From: Zobellia amurskyensis
GTDB lineage: Bacteria; Bacteroidota; Bacteroidia; Flavobacteriales; Flavobacteriaceae
NCBI RefSeq assembly: GCF_009725985.1
Contig: NZ_RCNR01000005.1
Coordinates: forward strand, 122,177-186,176
Direction of reading: 5' to 3'
DNA length: 64,000 nucleotides
The notes under the pieces are model-generated. The model was not told the origin of the DNA and searched no databases. It saw only the letters and a list, made by a program, of their open reading frames with translations. The position numbers and the translations under genes were made by a program. Shown one piece after another: positions 62,844 through 64,000 of the stretch (positions within the stretch are counted from its first letter, which is position 1; every line of letters begins with the position of its first letter).

Positions 62844-63854
62844 ATGCACCATAAAAAAAACCAAACGCTCGGAGAATTTATTATCGAAAATCAAGATTCG
62901 TTTAAATATTCTTCTGGCGAGCTTTCTAAATTGATCAATGCCATCCGTTTGGCCGCAAAAGTGGTCAACCACGAGGTCAATAAAGCAGGCTTAGTAGATA
63001 TTCTTGGAAAAGCCGGGGAGACTAACATTCAAGGCGAAGACCAACAGAAATTAGATGTATTCGCCAATGAAAAATTTATAAATACACTTGCTAATCGCGA
63101 AATTGTTTGTGGAATTGCTTCTGAGGAAGAAGATGATTTTATAGCCATAAATAGCAACGATAAAGGCAACCAAAACAAATATGTAGTATTAATTGATCCA
63201 TTGGACGGGTCCTCTAACGTAGACGTAAACGTTTCCGTAGGTACTATATTTTCCATCTACCGTAGAGTTACTCCAGTAGGAACACCCGTTACCCTAGAGG
63301 ATTTTCTGCAACCTGGAAATCAGCAGGTCGCCGCAGGATATGTTGTCTATGGAACCTCAACCATGCTTGTTTATACAACGGGTGATGGTGTAAACGGATT
63401 CACACTTAACCCCGCTATTGGCACCTTTTATTTGTCGCATCCAAACATGCAATTTCCAGAAGACGGAACTATCTATTCCGTAAATGAAGGTAAGTATATA
63501 CATTTTCACCAAGGGGTGAAAGATTATATTAAATACTGCCAACAAGAGGAAGGGGATAGACCCTATACCTCAAGATATATTGGCTCCTTGGTATCCGATT
63601 TCCATAGAAATATGATTAAAGGCGGTATCTATATGTATCCTAAGAGTAGTGTAACCCAAGAAGGCAAACTACGTCTTCTATACGAGTGTAACCCTATGGC
63701 ATTCTTAGCAGAACAGGCCAACGGAATTGCTACAGGTGGCAAAACACGTATCATGGATATTAAGCCTACCGAGCTGCACCAACGTGTGCCTTTCTTTTGC
63801 GGAAGTAAAAATATGGTAAATAAGCTTCAAGAATTTTTGGAGAAATACCATTAA
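62844..63854 (+). CDS. fbp: Fructose-1,6-bisphosphatase, class I
   Basis: The gluconeogenic enzyme removes phosphate 1 from fructose 1,6-bisphosphate. The 336-residue protein has the metal-site motif DPLDGSSN (118-125) and [10 protein letters not shown]. The C-terminal half has [32 protein letters not shown] and [13 protein letters not shown]. Length is normal for class I. The pairing of fbp with a GNAT and lysC on the opposite strand is, as far as I recall, conserved in Flavobacteria. A terminator-like hairpin follows near 63958. Confidence 0.96.
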   Translation: MHHKKNQTLGEFIIENQDSFKYSSGELSKLINAIRLAAKVVNHEVNKAGLVDILGKAGETNIQGEDQQKLDVFANEKFINTLANREIVCGIASEEEDDFIAINSNDKGNQNKYVVLIDPLDGSSNVDVNVSVGTIFSIYRRVTPVGTPVTLEDFLQPGNQQVAAGYVVYGTSTMLVYTTGDGVNGFTLNPAIGTFYLSHPNMQFPEDGTIYSVNEGKYIHFHQGVKDYIKYCQQEEGDRPYTSRYIGSLVSDFHRNMIKGGIYMYPKSSVTQEGKLRLLYECNPMAFLAEQANGIATGGKTRIMDIKPTELHQRVPFFCGSKNMVNKLQEFLEKYH

Positions 63855-63957
63855 CAACCGATTGTAAGGAGCTAAAACAGTATCGTTCCTTATAACGATA
63901 TTATCCTAAATAAAGAGGCCAAAGAGTTCATGGCCGCTGACTATAAATAAAAAAAGC

Positions 63958-63987
63958 CGAAACGTAAATAATTTTACGGTTCGTTTT
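63958..63987. terminator. Hairpin near the right edge, probable terminator
   Basis: CGAAACGTAAA and TTTACGGTTCG pair with one mismatch around TAAT, followed by TTTT and preceded by an A-run. It may end the fbp transcript or a gene entering from the right. Confidence 0.6.
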
Positions 63988-64000
63988 ACTTTAAATTTAC

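Noticed and set aside
63855..63950. Short in-phase reading after fbp ending EFMAADYK
   Set aside because: It looks like a protein C-terminus but has no start codon and only about 24 codons; no gene can be supported.

Overview
This window looks like a chromosomal segment of a marine-type member of the Flavobacteriaceae (phylum Bacteroidota). The evidence is AT-rich DNA and TAnnTTTG-type promoters instead of TATAAT boxes. There are also a TonB-dependent receptor with a carboxypeptidase-like N-terminal domain, a secreted protease with a type IX secretion (T9SS) C-terminal signal, and lipoproteins starting C-S-D-D-D or C-K-K-D. The gene sets fit too: trmB-lysE, mrp-nifU, and fbp-GNAT-lysC. I cannot name the genus from sequence alone. 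No rRNA, prophage, IS transposase or CRISPR array was seen. The only RNA gene found is one tRNA-Leu(CAA).

Layout. 1-4.0 kb (minus): a surface lipoprotein running off the left edge and a TonB-dependent receptor. These are divergent from a PhoB/PhoR-like two-component pair (4.0-5.9 kb), followed by trmB, a frameshifted LysE-family exporter and an alkyltransferase-like protein. 7.6-22.1 kb is one functional block: an NtrY-like kinase and an NtrC-like sigma-54 activator (minus) face an efflux operon of tolC, an HlyD adaptor, an ABC ATPase, three tandem MacB/FtsX-type permeases and a second ABC ATPase. The space between them holds a well-spaced sigma-54 promoter and two tandem dyads that could be the activator sites. 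22.2-25.5 kb is an iron-sulfur/redox set (mrp, NifU-like protein, ferredoxin reductase, ferredoxin). A four-helix-bundle gene bordered by heptanucleotide repeats appears to have inserted between the reductase and its ferredoxin. 25.5-36.8 kb (minus) carries an MsbA-like exporter, a GntP permease with an SGNH hydrolase, an ACT-domain protein, a Crp-like regulator with pirin, a soluble PAS kinase, a HipA-like kinase paired with DUF3037, and an alpha/beta hydrolase with its TetR regulator and two matching operators. 37.0-39.6 kb is housekeeping: tRNA-Leu, prs, rplY, pth. 39.6-44.1 kb is a large T9SS metalloprotease translationally coupled to a small lipoprotein. 44.1-58.7 kb is mainly housekeeping and small proteins: ribF with a gamma-carboxylase-like membrane protein, serS, a TPR protein, an S41 protease, rsmA, mgtE, a hydroxyacid dehydrogenase, VOC proteins and a GNAT. 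58.7-63.9 kb carries a two-domain OlsF-like acyltransferase, aspartate kinase, a small conserved protein, a GNAT and fbp.

The observations most worth a second look are the repeat-bordered four-helix-bundle cassette, the sigma-54 control region of the efflux operon, the near-identical 77-bp junctions flanking the middle permease, the homopolymer frameshift in the LysE-family gene, the HipA-like/DUF3037 pair, and the protease-lipoprotein pair. Functional statements rest on motif recognition by eye; no database search was run.
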